From contig JBDSJD010000005.1 of assembly GCA_039917615.1 (NCBI GenBank), positions 37,142-101,141 on the forward strand: a stretch of 64,000 nucleotides of DNA, in the 5' to 3' direction. A program made the position numbers and the translations under genes. The notes beneath the pieces were generated by a model. That model saw only the letters and a program-made list of their open reading frames with translations, searched no databases and was not told where the DNA came from. Source of the stretch: ZC4RG30 sp039917615. GTDB lineage: Bacteria; Pseudomonadota; Gammaproteobacteria; Steroidobacterales; Steroidobacteraceae. Each line of letters opens with the position of its first letter. The first letter of the stretch is position 1. This document shows positions 50,665 through 59,168 of this stretch, one piece after another.

Positions 50665-50995
50665 TTATCCTGGCGCCACGACGCTGATCCCCACAGGCAT
50701 GGCGATTCACATCGACAATCCCGGCTTTGCCGCGCTGATCCTGCCGCGCTTCGGGCTCGGACACAAACACGGCATCGTGCTCGGCAATCTGGTAGGGCTC
50801 ATCGATTCCGGCTATCAGGGCCAGTTGATGGTGAGTTGCTGGAACCGGGGCCAAACCGGTTTCACGATTTAGCCCGGCGAGCGCATCGCGCAACTCATCA
50901 TCGTGCCGGTGGCGCAGGTTGAGTTGAATGTAGTGGACGACTTTGCCGCGACAGATCGTGGCGCCGGCGGGTTCGGGCATTCCGGACGCAGCTGA
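50665..50995 (+). pseudogene. dut: dut pseudogene (truncated, in-frame stop, lost catalytic residues)
   Basis: Reading frame 50663-50995 gives PGATTLIPTGMAIHIDNPGF, LILPRFGLGHKHGIVLGNL, then FTI and a TAG stop at 50870-50872, then PGERIAQLIIVPVAQVEL and DRGAGGFGHSGRS. It matches the intact dUTPase gene at 56543-56998 almost base for base but lacks the first 45 codons. The conserved RSG of motif 2 is RFG and the IDSDYQG of motif 3 is IDSGYQG, both changing residues important in dUTPases. It is the left part of a duplicated segment. Confidence 0.9.
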
Positions 50996-51045
50996 TAGAC
51001 TGCGGCGGAAGTTTTCCGGCCAGCAGACAATCAAGGAGTTCCGTC

Positions 51046-51824
51046 ATGCGCATGTCGCGAAGCACGCTTCTCGCAGCCGTTACGTTTCTGACATTGACTG
51101 GTCCCTTGTTGCACGCACAGCAGGCGAACCCCACGCCATCCCAGCAAGGTGTGCTCAAAGCATGCAGGGCGAAATCCGCACACCGGAGGAGCGCGCCCGC
51201 GACGTCAACCGGTTGCCAGTCGAAATCCTTTCGTTCTTCCGCATGCGCGAAGACATGCGTGTCATCGAGATACTGCCCTCCGGGGGCTGGTTCACCAAGA
51301 TCCTCGCGCCCGTGCTCAAGGACAAGGGAAAACTCTATGTGACGCATCCCGAGGGTCGCTACGCAGAGCAGTATCGAACCCTCGCAAAATTGCCGGGGCT
51401 GGAGAAAGTGGGCGAGATCGGTTGGGGCGCCGCAGGTACTGGCAGCAGGGATTTCGGCCCTTCAGGCAAGTGGGTGGTGGATCCCGTAGACATCGTGGTG
51501 ACCTTCCGCAACTACCACAACTTTTCGGTGGCGGATCGCGCCACCGTCAACCATTCGGTGTTCGATGCACTGAAGCCGGGCGGTTACTACGGCATCGTCG
51601 ACCACACCCGTCGCCACAACGAACCCTCCACACGCGCGAACGGTCGCCGCGTAGACCCGGTGCTCGTCATCAAGGAAGTGCAGGAGGCCGGCTTCCAACT
51701 CGTCGATTACAGCAACCTGTACTTTCGGCCGAACGACACGCTTGCATTGGAGGTCGGTGATCCGGCGGTGAATGATCGGACGGATCGCATTGCCTTGCTG
51801 TTTCGCAAGCCGGAACGCCGCTAG
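51046..51824 (+). pseudogene. Frameshifted copy of the exported methyltransferase-like gene
   Basis: It begins like its paralogue at 57050 (MRMSRSTLLAAVTFLTLTGP, a signal peptide) but has lost one base near 51161: the paralogue reads CTCAAGGCTATGCAAGG, this copy CTCAAAGCATGCAGGG. After that the correct protein (MQGEIRTPEERARDVNRLPV onward) continues in another frame to 51824 without further stops. A start at the ATG at 51162 could still give a protein lacking its signal. The break is more likely decay than a programmed shift because no slippery sequence is present. Confidence 0.82.
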
Positions 51825-51849
51825 ATCAGCCGCATGGATGCTTTGATAT

Positions 51850-53682
51850 CTATTCCAGGCCGAATGCCAGCAGGACGTTGCCGGGCTGGCCCACCAGCCC
51901 GCCATAACCGGCATTCACGAACATCATGCCACCGGCCACAATCGGCCCGGCACTGTCCATGCTGGCGCCTTTTGCCGTGACGCCGTTGACAGTGTCGAAG
52001 CTGCGGTTGGCGTTGAAAGTCCACAGAATGCGGCCATTGTCTGTGGCATACGCTCGCAGGCCTCCATCATGGGCGCCGCTGAACACCGCCCCTGGAATGA
52101 CCGTAACCGCTCCGCCCTGGCCCGCGTTGCAACCGGTGGCCTTCGCTTCGCAAAGCAGGGGCTGTGGTGGCATCTGCCAAGCGATTTCGCCATCGCTCAG
52201 GCGGATGGCCGTCATGCCACCGGAAACAGCAAGGAAGCCATTGGTGCCGGTGTAGAAGTTCACGCCATCGACTGCGCCGCCCCACTGGCCGCCGAGGCCG
52301 CTGCCCTTGGCGAAGGCACGTTGCCACACCAGTGCGCCGTTCTTGTCCGGATCGATTGCAAAGGCAATGCCGGATTTCTGCGGTATGACCAGCAGGTCAC
52401 GATTGCCGGTGCGCGTGAGGATGGGCGTGGCGGAGAAATCATAATCGGGGCCAAGCACCGCGGGGCAACCTGGATTGTCCGGGTTGGTTGCCTGGCAGCC
52501 CATGGCCCACTGGTCGGCCACCGTGAACTGCCGGTACCAGCGGATGGCGCCGGTCCTCTGGTCGAAAGCAATCACTGCATCGGTCATTTTCTGCGCCGGA
52601 TCGGCAAAAGCATTGCCGGTCGCGGCGTATACCAGGCCGCGTCTCACATCAATGGATGGCGCGGACCAGATGGAGCCGCCTGCCGGACCGTACATCTGCA
52701 CGCCGGCCTTGTTCTTCCCGCGTGGCTGCGATTCGTCGACGGTGTGCGTTTTCCAAAGCACGGTGCCGGTGTTGATGTCCAGGGCAGACAATGAACCACG
52801 GAATGTGCAACAGCCGTAGCCATTGGCAGCGCCGCGTCCTTCCTCGCCCAGCCCCTGCGTTCCTATGAACAGCCGGCCGTCGTGGATGATGGGCGCACCG
52901 GTGAGCGACACGGACGGATGCTCATCGATACGGCGTACCCACAACTGCGTGCCGGTCTGTGCATCGACCGCGTAGACATTGGCCTTGGTGTCGCCGAAAT
53001 AAACCGCATTGCCGCGAGTGCCCTGCGGCGTGCGATACGCAGCAACCGACGGTGCGGTGCGCACACCGGACTGCGCGCGGAATGTCCAGTAACTGCAGCC
53101 GCTGCGCGGATTCAATGCATGCACTTCGCCATTTTCGCTGCTGACAAACAATCGGCCGCCAGCGAGTGTCGGCTGCGTGCGCGCGGAACCAACATTGGCG
53201 TAACCAAAGGCCCAGATGAGCTTGAGGCGCGGCAGGTCAGCAGCAGAGATGCCACCGCTGCGCGCGTTCTGGAAGCGCGTGGCCGCGGGTCCATTGCCAT
53301 GTCCGTTCCAGCTGCTGCCAGTGGCCGGGTCGGCCATGGGCGTGGTATCGGTGCAGCGATTCATGACCTGCGTCTGTTGGGCGGCAGGAAGTGGCTTGCC
53401 GCTTGCGAACTCCGCCACCAGCCGGCGTTGCGGCTCTCGCATGAGGCTGCCCTGCAGCTGCATCTTGCCGTTGGTGAGCGCGTTCAGCACCGCTTCGGCA
53501 GTGAACTGCCGAAGCTGGGTACGGGTGGGCGCTTTTTCGTTGGGGGTGCCTGGAAGAGCCATGCTCTCCTGGTGGCACAGGGCACATTGCGCCGTGAAGA
53601 GGGCTTCGTCTTCGGGCAACTGGGCTGCAGTAGCAACGCCCGAAAGGCCGAGCAACACGGCTGACAAACTTTTGAGTCTCAA
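51850..53682 (-). CDS. Polyvinyl-alcohol-dehydrogenase-like quinohaemoprotein with N-terminal cytochrome c
   Basis: A 610-residue exported protein. After the signal (AVLLGLSGVATAAQ) comes a c-type haem domain with CALCH (FTAQCALCHQESMALPG), then a PQQ-type propeller: FRAQSGVRTAPSVAAYR, RIDEHPSVSLTGAPIIHDGR, GYGCCTFRGSLSALDINTG with a Cys-Cys pair, GPAGGSIWSAPSID, ATPILTRTGNRDLLVIPQK. The haem-first order is that of Sphingomonas PVA dehydrogenase, opposite to the enzyme at 1181-3307. The start is TTG at 53682 with GGAG 8 bases upstream; the ORF's first codon at 53706 has none. Substrate is unknown; a secondary alcohol is plausible. Confidence 0.82.
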   Translation of the reverse strand: MRLKSLSAVLLGLSGVATAAQLPEDEALFTAQCALCHQESMALPGTPNEKAPTRTQLRQFTAEAVLNALTNGKMQLQGSLMREPQRRLVAEFASGKPLPAAQQTQVMNRCTDTTPMADPATGSSWNGHGNGPAATRFQNARSGGISAADLPRLKLIWAFGYANVGSARTQPTLAGGRLFVSSENGEVHALNPRSGCSYWTFRAQSGVRTAPSVAAYRTPQGTRGNAVYFGDTKANVYAVDAQTGTQLWVRRIDEHPSVSLTGAPIIHDGRLFIGTQGLGEEGRGAANGYGCCTFRGSLSALDINTGTVLWKTHTVDESQPRGKNKAGVQMYGPAGGSIWSAPSIDVRRGLVYAATGNAFADPAQKMTDAVIAFDQRTGAIRWYRQFTVADQWAMGCQATNPDNPGCPAVLGPDYDFSATPILTRTGNRDLLVIPQKSGIAFAIDPDKNGALVWQRAFAKGSGLGGQWGGAVDGVNFYTGTNGFLAVSGGMTAIRLSDGEIAWQMPPQPLLCEAKATGCNAGQGGAVTVIPGAVFSGAHDGGLRAYATDNGRILWTFNANRSFDTVNGVTAKGASMDSAGPIVAGGMMFVNAGYGGLVGQPGNVLLAFGLE

Positions 53683-53792
53683 GCGCTGCTCTCCATTCTT
53701 CGCCAACGGCCGATTATAGAAGCAATTCCAGGCCGGTCAGTACCGAAGGCTCATTCCGGATCGACGCATAGAGAGTGCGCTCATCGCGACTC

Positions 53793-53820
53793 TTGACACC
53801 TGCGCACCATCAGTTGTATT
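53793..53820 (+). promoter_or_regulatory. Probable promoter of the sdpR-sdpI pair
   Basis: TTGACA (53793-53798), 16 bases and TGTATT (53815-53820). Transcription would start near 53827, which excludes the ATG at 53824 and supports GTG at 53854 as the start of the regulator. Confidence 0.5.
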
Positions 53821-53853
53821 TTGATGGTTATCGAAATTCAGGGGCGACGACTT

Positions 53854-54138
53854 GTGAAGGATTCACTATTCAAGGCCATCGCCGATCCACAGCGACGCAA
53901 GATCCTCAAGCTGCTTCAGGACGGCCCCCGCACTGCGGGACAGCTGGCTGCGGATTTCGAGATATCCAAGTCCTCCCTTTCCTACCACTTCAACATCCTG
54001 AAGGACGCAGATCTGATCCGTTGCGAGCGACATGCGCAGGAACAGATCTATTCGCTCAATACCAGCGTATTCGAGAGCGCCGCCGCGCTGCTGCTCGATC
54101 TGTTCCAGAAGCCGGCAACGAGGAGACAACGCGCATGA
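53854..54138 (+). CDS. ArsR-type winged-helix repressor (SdpR-like)
   Basis: A 94-residue ArsR-family regulator: LFKAIADPQRRKILKLLQDG, RTAGQLAADFEISKSSLSYH and FNILKDADLIRCERHAQE. No metal-binding cysteines of the ArsR/SmtB kind are placed for metal sensing. It overlaps the next gene, a SdpI-like membrane protein, in ATGA. In Bacillus the SdpI/SdpR pair confers immunity to the SdpC toxin and senses it; here only the pairing is comparable. Start chosen from the promoter and family alignment. Confidence 0.82.
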   Translation: MKDSLFKAIADPQRRKILKLLQDGPRTAGQLAADFEISKSSLSYHFNILKDADLIRCERHAQEQIYSLNTSVFESAAALLLDLFQKPATRRQRA

Positions 54139-54806
54139 AGCCTGTTTTGGCCTTGCTCCACACCTATTGGATCGTGTTCGCATTCGTCGCGGTCAACCTG
54201 CTGCTGCTCGCATCGCTGTACAACCGCCTGCCGGATCCCATGCCATGGATGTGGGACGTTGACGGAACAGCAACTCACTGGATCTCCAAGCTTTGGGGCG
54301 CCCTGCTGCTGCCGGCGGCCCACCTGCTGATCACGCTGTTCCTGGTGTTCGCTCCGGCCGTCGACCCCGGAGCGTTGCGCACCCGGGAGGCACCACGCTT
54401 CTATCCGTTCGTCGTGGCCGTGATCTCCTGCTTCCTGCTGCTGACAACCTGCCTGCACTACGCGGCCGCGCTGGGTACGGACCTCAGTGTGCCCCACGCA
54501 CTGCTCGGTGGCACCGGATTGCTGTTTGCCGTGGTGGGGAACTACCTCGGCAAGGTGCCAAGGAACTACATGGTCGGAATCCGCACGCCCTGGACCCTCT
54601 GCAACGACTACGTTTGGGAGCGCACGCACCGGTTTGCCGCGCCACTGTTTGTTTGCGGCGGTCTTGCCGTTCTCGTTCATTGCCTGACTCAGCGCGGCCC
54701 ACTGAGTACGGCATTTATCAGCACGACGATCACGACTGTCCTCCTGGCGCCGTACTGCTACTCCTTCGTCACGTGGAGGCGGATGCAGTCCGCCCACACG
54801 GCGTGA
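54135..54806 (+). CDS. SdpI-family membrane protein
   Basis: A 223-residue protein with about six helices. The N-terminal NRLPDPMPWMWDVDGTAT matches the DUF1648 motif (P-x-H-x-n-x-x-G), and GNYLGKVPRNYMVGIRTPWT is the SdpI signature. In Bacillus SdpI protects against SdpC and sequesters SdpR. No toxin gene is seen nearby, so a sensing or immunity role is inference. Confidence 0.83.
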   Translation: MKPVLALLHTYWIVFAFVAVNLLLLASLYNRLPDPMPWMWDVDGTATHWISKLWGALLLPAAHLLITLFLVFAPAVDPGALRTREAPRFYPFVVAVISCFLLLTTCLHYAAALGTDLSVPHALLGGTGLLFAVVGNYLGKVPRNYMVGIRTPWTLCNDYVWERTHRFAAPLFVCGGLAVLVHCLTQRGPLSTAFISTTITTVLLAPYCYSFVTWRRMQSAHTA

Positions 54807-54858
54807 TCACCTCAGCCGCCACACCGAATATCACCCCTCATTTTCCGGGAGACGACGC

Positions 54859-55419
54859 ATGATCCGCCGATACCTGCCCTGCATAGCAGTGGCTGCATTG
54901 TCCAGCACACCTGCCTTTGCCGCTTCTCCCACGTTCAGCTATCTCGACTTGGCCTATGTCACGGCGGGCGATGGCGCCGACGGCGGGGGGCTGCGCGCGT
55001 CCGCAGCGATCGGCAGCCGGGTTTTCATACAGCTGGACTCAGCGGTTCGCGATCACATGGACGGAACTGTTGGTCATGCCTCGCTTGGCGCTGGTCTGCG
55101 CTGGCCGATCTCCGATGCCATCGTGGTCGCGTTCGGACTGTCCGCAGATCTCGTTGGTGGTTCATTTGAAGGCCGAAACGACTCGGGCTGGAGCGGAATT
55201 GGAGGGGGTGCTGGCGCCAGCGTGGAACTGCGGGCGTGCCTCAACCGCCACGTGGAACTGAATGCCGGTGCGCGGTACGAAAGCGTGACCGATCAGGTCA
55301 TGCCTTCAGCAGGCGCGCGCTTCTACTTTTCCAGAGGTGTGGGCGCAGGCCTTCGGGTGGTCCACGATAACTTCGACACACGCGTCGACCTCGCCCTACA
55401 CATCAACTTCGGCGACTAG
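54859..55419 (+). CDS. Small outer-membrane beta-barrel-like protein
   Basis: A 186-residue protein with a signal peptide (CIAVAALSSTPAFAA). The mature part alternates hydrophobic and polar residues in barrel-like strands (TFSYLDLAYVTAGDG, SRVFIQLDSAVRDH, HASLGAGLRWPI, HVELNAGARYESVTDQ) and ends DLALHINFGD. The family is unknown; the pattern suggests an eight-stranded barrel. It follows sdpI by 52 bases. Confidence 0.65.
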   Translation: MIRRYLPCIAVAALSSTPAFAASPTFSYLDLAYVTAGDGADGGGLRASAAIGSRVFIQLDSAVRDHMDGTVGHASLGAGLRWPISDAIVVAFGLSADLVGGSFEGRNDSGWSGIGGGAGASVELRACLNRHVELNAGARYESVTDQVMPSAGARFYFSRGVGAGLRVVHDNFDTRVDLALHINFGD

Positions 55420-55584
55420 GCAAGGCGCAGCCGGTTATCCTTACCGCAGCGCTTCGACCGACCTTGATCGCGCCACCAACACCGCATGACCCGCCACTGT
55501 GGCCACGACGACATGAACTTTCGCCGGTTGTACCGGTCGATCTTCCTGGAGTCTGCGCGCCGCGCGGAATATCAGGGACCTCAC

Positions 55585-56184
55585 ATGCGATTCAATCGAA
55601 CATGGTTTCGCCGGGAAGTGGCGCCGATGCTGCTCCTGTTGCTGCTCATTACGGCGGCGCGCTCGTCGTTCGCGGATCACTACTACGTGCCTTCTGGTTC
55701 GATGGAAAACACCTTGTTTGCCGGTGATCGTGTCGTTGTCGACAAGACGGCGTATGGGTGGCGCATTCCCTATACCAAGATCGATCTGATCGAGGGCGCG
55801 AGGCCGCAGGCTGGCGAAGTTGCCGTGTTCGATTCACCCGCCGATGGCGTGTTGCTCATTAAGCGCATCGTGGCAACGGGTGGGCAGATCGTCTCCTTGC
55901 GCGATGGGCATTTATACGTCGATGGCGTTGCTCTCGCAGCGGTCGGCTTGAAATCGCGGGAAGTATTTGGCGAGCGCGTGGCGGAGCTCAATCTCGCGGA
56001 CGGTGGAGGACCGCCGATCGACCGGCTGGTGGTGCCGCAGGGCAAGTTGCTCGCGATTGGCGATCATCGCGGCAACAGCCTCGATGCCCGGTATTGGGGA
56101 CTCATCGACGAGCGTGAGCTTTACGGACGGGCGGTGGCTGTCTATTTCCGCAAGGGCGACGGCTTCGTCTGGAAGTCTTTGTAG
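55585..56184 (+). CDS. lepB: Signal peptidase I (LepB-like)
   Basis: A protein of about 199 residues. After one N-terminal helix (VAPMLLLLLLITAARSSFAD) come the S26 motifs YYVPSGSMENTLFAGDRVVV with catalytic Ser, VLLIKRIVATGGQ with catalytic Lys and IGDHRGNSLDARYWG. It cleaves signal peptides at the inner membrane. The short form with a single helix implies a second signal peptidase besides the canonical lepB elsewhere. The start at 55585 has AGGGA upstream; 55486 or 55513 are possible and would add a basic N-terminal tail. Confidence 0.85.
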   Translation: MRFNRTWFRREVAPMLLLLLLITAARSSFADHYYVPSGSMENTLFAGDRVVVDKTAYGWRIPYTKIDLIEGARPQAGEVAVFDSPADGVLLIKRIVATGGQIVSLRDGHLYVDGVALAAVGLKSREVFGERVAELNLADGGGPPIDRLVVPQGKLLAIGDHRGNSLDARYWGLIDERELYGRAVAVYFRKGDGFVWKSL

Positions 56185-56542
56185 GTCAACCTCGGGGTAG
56201 CTGTCGCCACCCTGTTCGATCAAAGAAAAAATCGGCGCATCGTCACACCTCATCAAATGCGCTGAAACTTCGCGACAGATCCGCCTCGCCCAGGAGATCC
56301 TGTCATGAAGGCAATACCCTTCATGTGCAGTCAACTGCGGTTGAGCGAAGCCGCGATGTGGGGGCACTTTGGAGTCGTGGAGCACGCCCAGCTGCTGATA
56401 AGCGCCCGCGTCTGCCTTGGTCGCCGTGGCAGCGGATCGCGCGCAGAGACTTCGGCCCTGCGGGCGCTGGAGGGCAGGTCAAAACATCGCCGTTTGAAAG
56501 TACTATCCGCCGCTGGCGCCCGCTAGCAACCGCAGGGATCTT
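56185..56542 (+). other. Gap between lepB and dut with two adjacent palindromes
   Basis: No firm gene. A 73-codon ORF (56305-56526, MKAIPFMCSQLRLSEAA) has GGAG 8 bases before its ATG but no recognisable protein. An 8-6-8 inverted repeat, CATGAAGG (56304-56311) and CCTTCATG (56318-56325), covers that start codon, and GCAGT-CA-ACTGC (56327-56338) follows. These could be a structured leader of dut or a binding site. No T run follows, so they are not terminators. Confidence 0.35.
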
Positions 56543-56998
56543 ATGCAGCAACTGAAAGTCCGCGTGCTCGATGCACGCATCGGCAGCACCTGGCCGCTTC
56601 CCACCTATGCCACCGCAGGCTCGGCGGGTCTGGATCTGCGCGCGGTCATCGACGCGTCGGTAGATTTGGCACCAGGAGCCACGACGCTGATCCCCACCGG
56701 CATGGCGATCCACATCGACAATCCCGGCTTCGCGGCGATGATCCTGCCGCGCTCCGGCCTGGGCCACAAACACGGCATCGTGCTCGGCAATCTGGTGGGC
56801 CTCATCGATTCCGATTACCAGGGTCAGCTGATGGTCAGCTGCTGGAACCGGGGCCAGGCCAGTTTCACGATTCAGCCCGGCGAGCGCATCGCACAGCTCA
56901 TCATCGTGCCCGTGGCGCAGGTTGAGTTGCATGTAGTGGACGACTTTGCCGCGACGGATCGTGGTGGCGGCGGGTTCGGGCATTCCGGACGCAGCTGA
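56543..56998 (+). CDS. dut: dUTP pyrophosphatase
   Basis: A 151-residue trimeric dUTPase that makes dUMP and keeps uracil out of DNA. Motifs: AGSAGLDLRA (1), PRSGLGHKHG (2), GLIDSDYQGQL (3), QPGERIAQLI (4) and DRGGGGFGHSG (5), all intact. It is the working copy; a decayed one lies at 50665-50995. It precedes the methyltransferase gene by 51 bases, an association kept in both copies. Confidence 0.96.
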   Translation: MQQLKVRVLDARIGSTWPLPTYATAGSAGLDLRAVIDASVDLAPGATTLIPTGMAIHIDNPGFAAMILPRSGLGHKHGIVLGNLVGLIDSDYQGQLMVSCWNRGQASFTIQPGERIAQLIIVPVAQVELHVVDDFAATDRGGGGFGHSGRS

Positions 56999-57049
56999 TA
57001 GACTGCGGTGGAAGTTTTTCGGGCCAGCAGAAATTCAAGGAGTTCCGTC

Positions 57050-57832
57050 ATGCGTATGTCGCGAAGCACGCTTCTCGCCGTCGTAACGTCACTGGCCTTG
57101 ATTGGCCCCATGCTGCATGCGCAGCAGGCGAACCCGACGCCGTTCCAGCAGGCCGTCCTCAAGGCTATGCAAGGCGAAATCCGCACACCGGAAGAACGCG
57201 CCCGCGACATCAACCGCCTGCCAGTGGAAATCCTCTCGTTCTTCCGCATGCGCGAAGACATGCGCGTCATCGAGATACTGCCTTCTGGCGGCTGGTTCAC
57301 CAAGCTCCTGGGGCCCGTGCTCAAGGACAAGGGAAAACTCTATGTGACGCATCCCGAAGGCCGCTATGCAGACCAGTACCGGACCATCGCGAAATTGCCG
57401 GGGCTGGAGAAAGTGGAGGAGATCGGCTGGGGCGCCTCCGCCAGTGCCGGCGGCGGTGCTTTCGGCCCCTCAGGCAAGTGGGTGGTGCAACCCGTCGACA
57501 TGGTGGTGACATTCCGCAACTACCACAACTTCTCGGTAGCGGATCGCGCCACCGTCAACCGGTCCGTGTTCGATGCACTGAAGACCGGCGGTTACTACGG
57601 CCTCGTCGACCACACCCGCCGCCACAACGAGCCCACCACTCGCGGCAATGGACGCCGCGTCGACCCGGTGCTCGTCATAAAGGAAATCCAGGAGGCGGGT
57701 TTCGAGCTCGTGGATTTCAGCAACCTGTATTTTCGACCGAACGATGCGCTTGCACTGGAGGTCGGTGATCCGACTTTGAATGACCGGACGGATCGCATTG
57801 CCTTGCTGTTTCGCAAGACGCAGCGCCGATAG
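57050..57832 (+). CDS. Exported methyltransferase-like protein (COG4798 type)
   Basis: A 260-residue protein with a signal peptide (LLAVVTSLALIGPMLHAQQ). The rest resembles class I SAM methyltransferases: motif I-like VIEILPSGGWFTKLL, LYVTHPEG, VVTFRNYHNFS and GGYYGLVDHTRRHNEPTTRG. SAM is not expected in the periplasm, so it may bind another ligand, or the N-terminus may act as an anchor. The start at 57050 has AAGGAG upstream. It is the intact partner of the frameshifted copy at 51046. Confidence 0.75.
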   Translation: MRMSRSTLLAVVTSLALIGPMLHAQQANPTPFQQAVLKAMQGEIRTPEERARDINRLPVEILSFFRMREDMRVIEILPSGGWFTKLLGPVLKDKGKLYVTHPEGRYADQYRTIAKLPGLEKVEEIGWGASASAGGGAFGPSGKWVVQPVDMVVTFRNYHNFSVADRATVNRSVFDALKTGGYYGLVDHTRRHNEPTTRGNGRRVDPVLVIKEIQEAGFELVDFSNLYFRPNDALALEVGDPTLNDRTDRIALLFRKTQRR

Positions 57833-58013
57833 GACCGGCTGCACGCAAGTCAGGCGGTGAGGTGTGAACAACCGCAGGGGCCGGACGGCGCGCTTTACAT
57901 CCTCGCCGCCGCCGCCGCTGCTAAGCTGATCCTCCGACACTGTTGATTGACGGGTCGCGCCGCGCATCCCGTAACGGCGTCAGGCTTCAGCAATCTCAAG
58001 ACAGCGGCAACTG

Positions 58014-59138
58014 TCAGTTGCCCGCAGCTGGCTCTGCCGAAATCTCCACGGTGTATCCCTTGGCACGCAACTGATCGACGAGGCCATCCTTGTCGAGCAC
58101 GTCGTTGACGTTGAGCATGGCAAACGTCGAGGCATTCCTTGCAATGGCGGCTTCTGCAACGGTGAGCCATAGCTGGCGGCTCGCCTTCATCATTTCATTG
58201 CGATCCTGGGTGAGCAAACCGCCAAGTTCCGGATAATCCTTCTGGAGCTTCTTCATGGCCGTGAGATCCTTGGCGTCGAAGAACGGGTCCAGACAGGAGC
58301 TCGTGACACTGTACAGAGGCGTTGGATTGACGAGATCGTCGACATGGCCCCGCGCCCAGGCATTGGCCCGCTTTTTCACGGGTTCGAGGTCCTTCTCGAA
58401 GTATGCAACGATCCGCTCGAAACAGGCCACCTGCTGCCTTTGAAAGGCAGGTGATGCCATAGCTTCATTGACAAGTTTGCGCAACGCCTTCAGGGAACCC
58501 GATGTGATCTTGACTGACTTGCCGGTACTGGCTCCAGTCTGGCGTATGGTCTTGTTGTTCTTCAGAACCTCGCTGGTCCTGTCCGTGATCAGCTTCGGCG
58601 AGAACCTGCCGCCATAAAGCATCTCCAGATTCTCGTGATCCAGGATGGCATTCTTCATGACCTCGGCGGCAACGTCGATATTCTTCCTGTCCATGCTCGT
58701 GTTGACCCTGAAGTAGCGCGATTTCAGCGCGCGAAAGCGGCTGTATAAATCCGGCGGCAACACATCTGCCAGCGTCTTCTTGCCCGGCAGATACACTGCT
58801 GCTCTGTACAGGCGCAGCCCTGAAAACAGAAGCAGGGGGTTGGATACATGGAAGCCATTGGCAGTGCCGGGCCTGTAGATATATTCCTGCGAGCCCGCGA
58901 TCAGCTTCTCGACCCGCGCGGACTCCCATTGCATCTTCTTCGGATACACATCGACCAGCGGCAGTATCCACAGCACGTGGTCGCCCTTCGACACCTTCCA
59001 CAGTGGCGGACCGGGGTAGCGGCCCGTCACCACCACTTCAGTCAGTTCGTCGAGGGGTTGCGGGGTGGTGTCGCCCGCAAGCGCGGCCTGGGTGATGAAC
59101 AACAGACCAGTGGCCAGTAGTGTCCGATCAACCCGCAT
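58014..59138 (-). CDS. TraB/GumN family exported protein
   Basis: A 374-residue protein with a signal peptide (LLATGLLFITQAALAGD). PPLWKVSKGDHVLWILPLVD is the usual TraB/GumN opening, and the C-terminal LTVAEAAIARNASTFAMLNV and VDQLRAKGYTVE close the domain. The family is distantly related to haem-binding and Tiki proteases; the activity here is unknown. The start at 59138 has AGGAA upstream. It lies 30 bases after the BlaR1-like gene on the same strand and may be co-expressed. Confidence 0.78.
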   Translation of the reverse strand: MRVDRTLLATGLLFITQAALAGDTTPQPLDELTEVVVTGRYPGPPLWKVSKGDHVLWILPLVDVYPKKMQWESARVEKLIAGSQEYIYRPGTANGFHVSNPLLLFSGLRLYRAAVYLPGKKTLADVLPPDLYSRFRALKSRYFRVNTSMDRKNIDVAAEVMKNAILDHENLEMLYGGRFSPKLITDRTSEVLKNNKTIRQTGASTGKSVKITSGSLKALRKLVNEAMASPAFQRQQVACFERIVAYFEKDLEPVKKRANAWARGHVDDLVNPTPLYSVTSSCLDPFFDAKDLTAMKKLQKDYPELGGLLTQDRNEMMKASRQLWLTVAEAAIARNASTFAMLNVNDVLDKDGLVDQLRAKGYTVEISAEPAAGN

Positions 59139-59168
59139 GCGAATTCCTGTCCCCAGATCCAGCAATCC

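Larger units (their letters stand above)
50665..51830 (+). repeat. Left copy of a 1.17-kb segmental duplication (partner at about 56668-57838)
   Basis: The segment covering most of dut plus the methyltransferase gene recurs about 6.0 kb to the right in the same orientation, including the intergenic bases (GATAGACTGCGG, AAGGAGTTCCGTCATGCG). Similarity ends abruptly near 50667 and just after the methyltransferase stop. There is no insertion sequence at either end. The left copy is decayed, the right copy intact. Confidence 0.88.

Noticed and set aside
50560..50665. The missing 5' part of the dut pseudogene
   Set aside because: The sequence before about 50665 shows no alignment with the first 45 codons of intact dut, so the pseudogene is truncated there.
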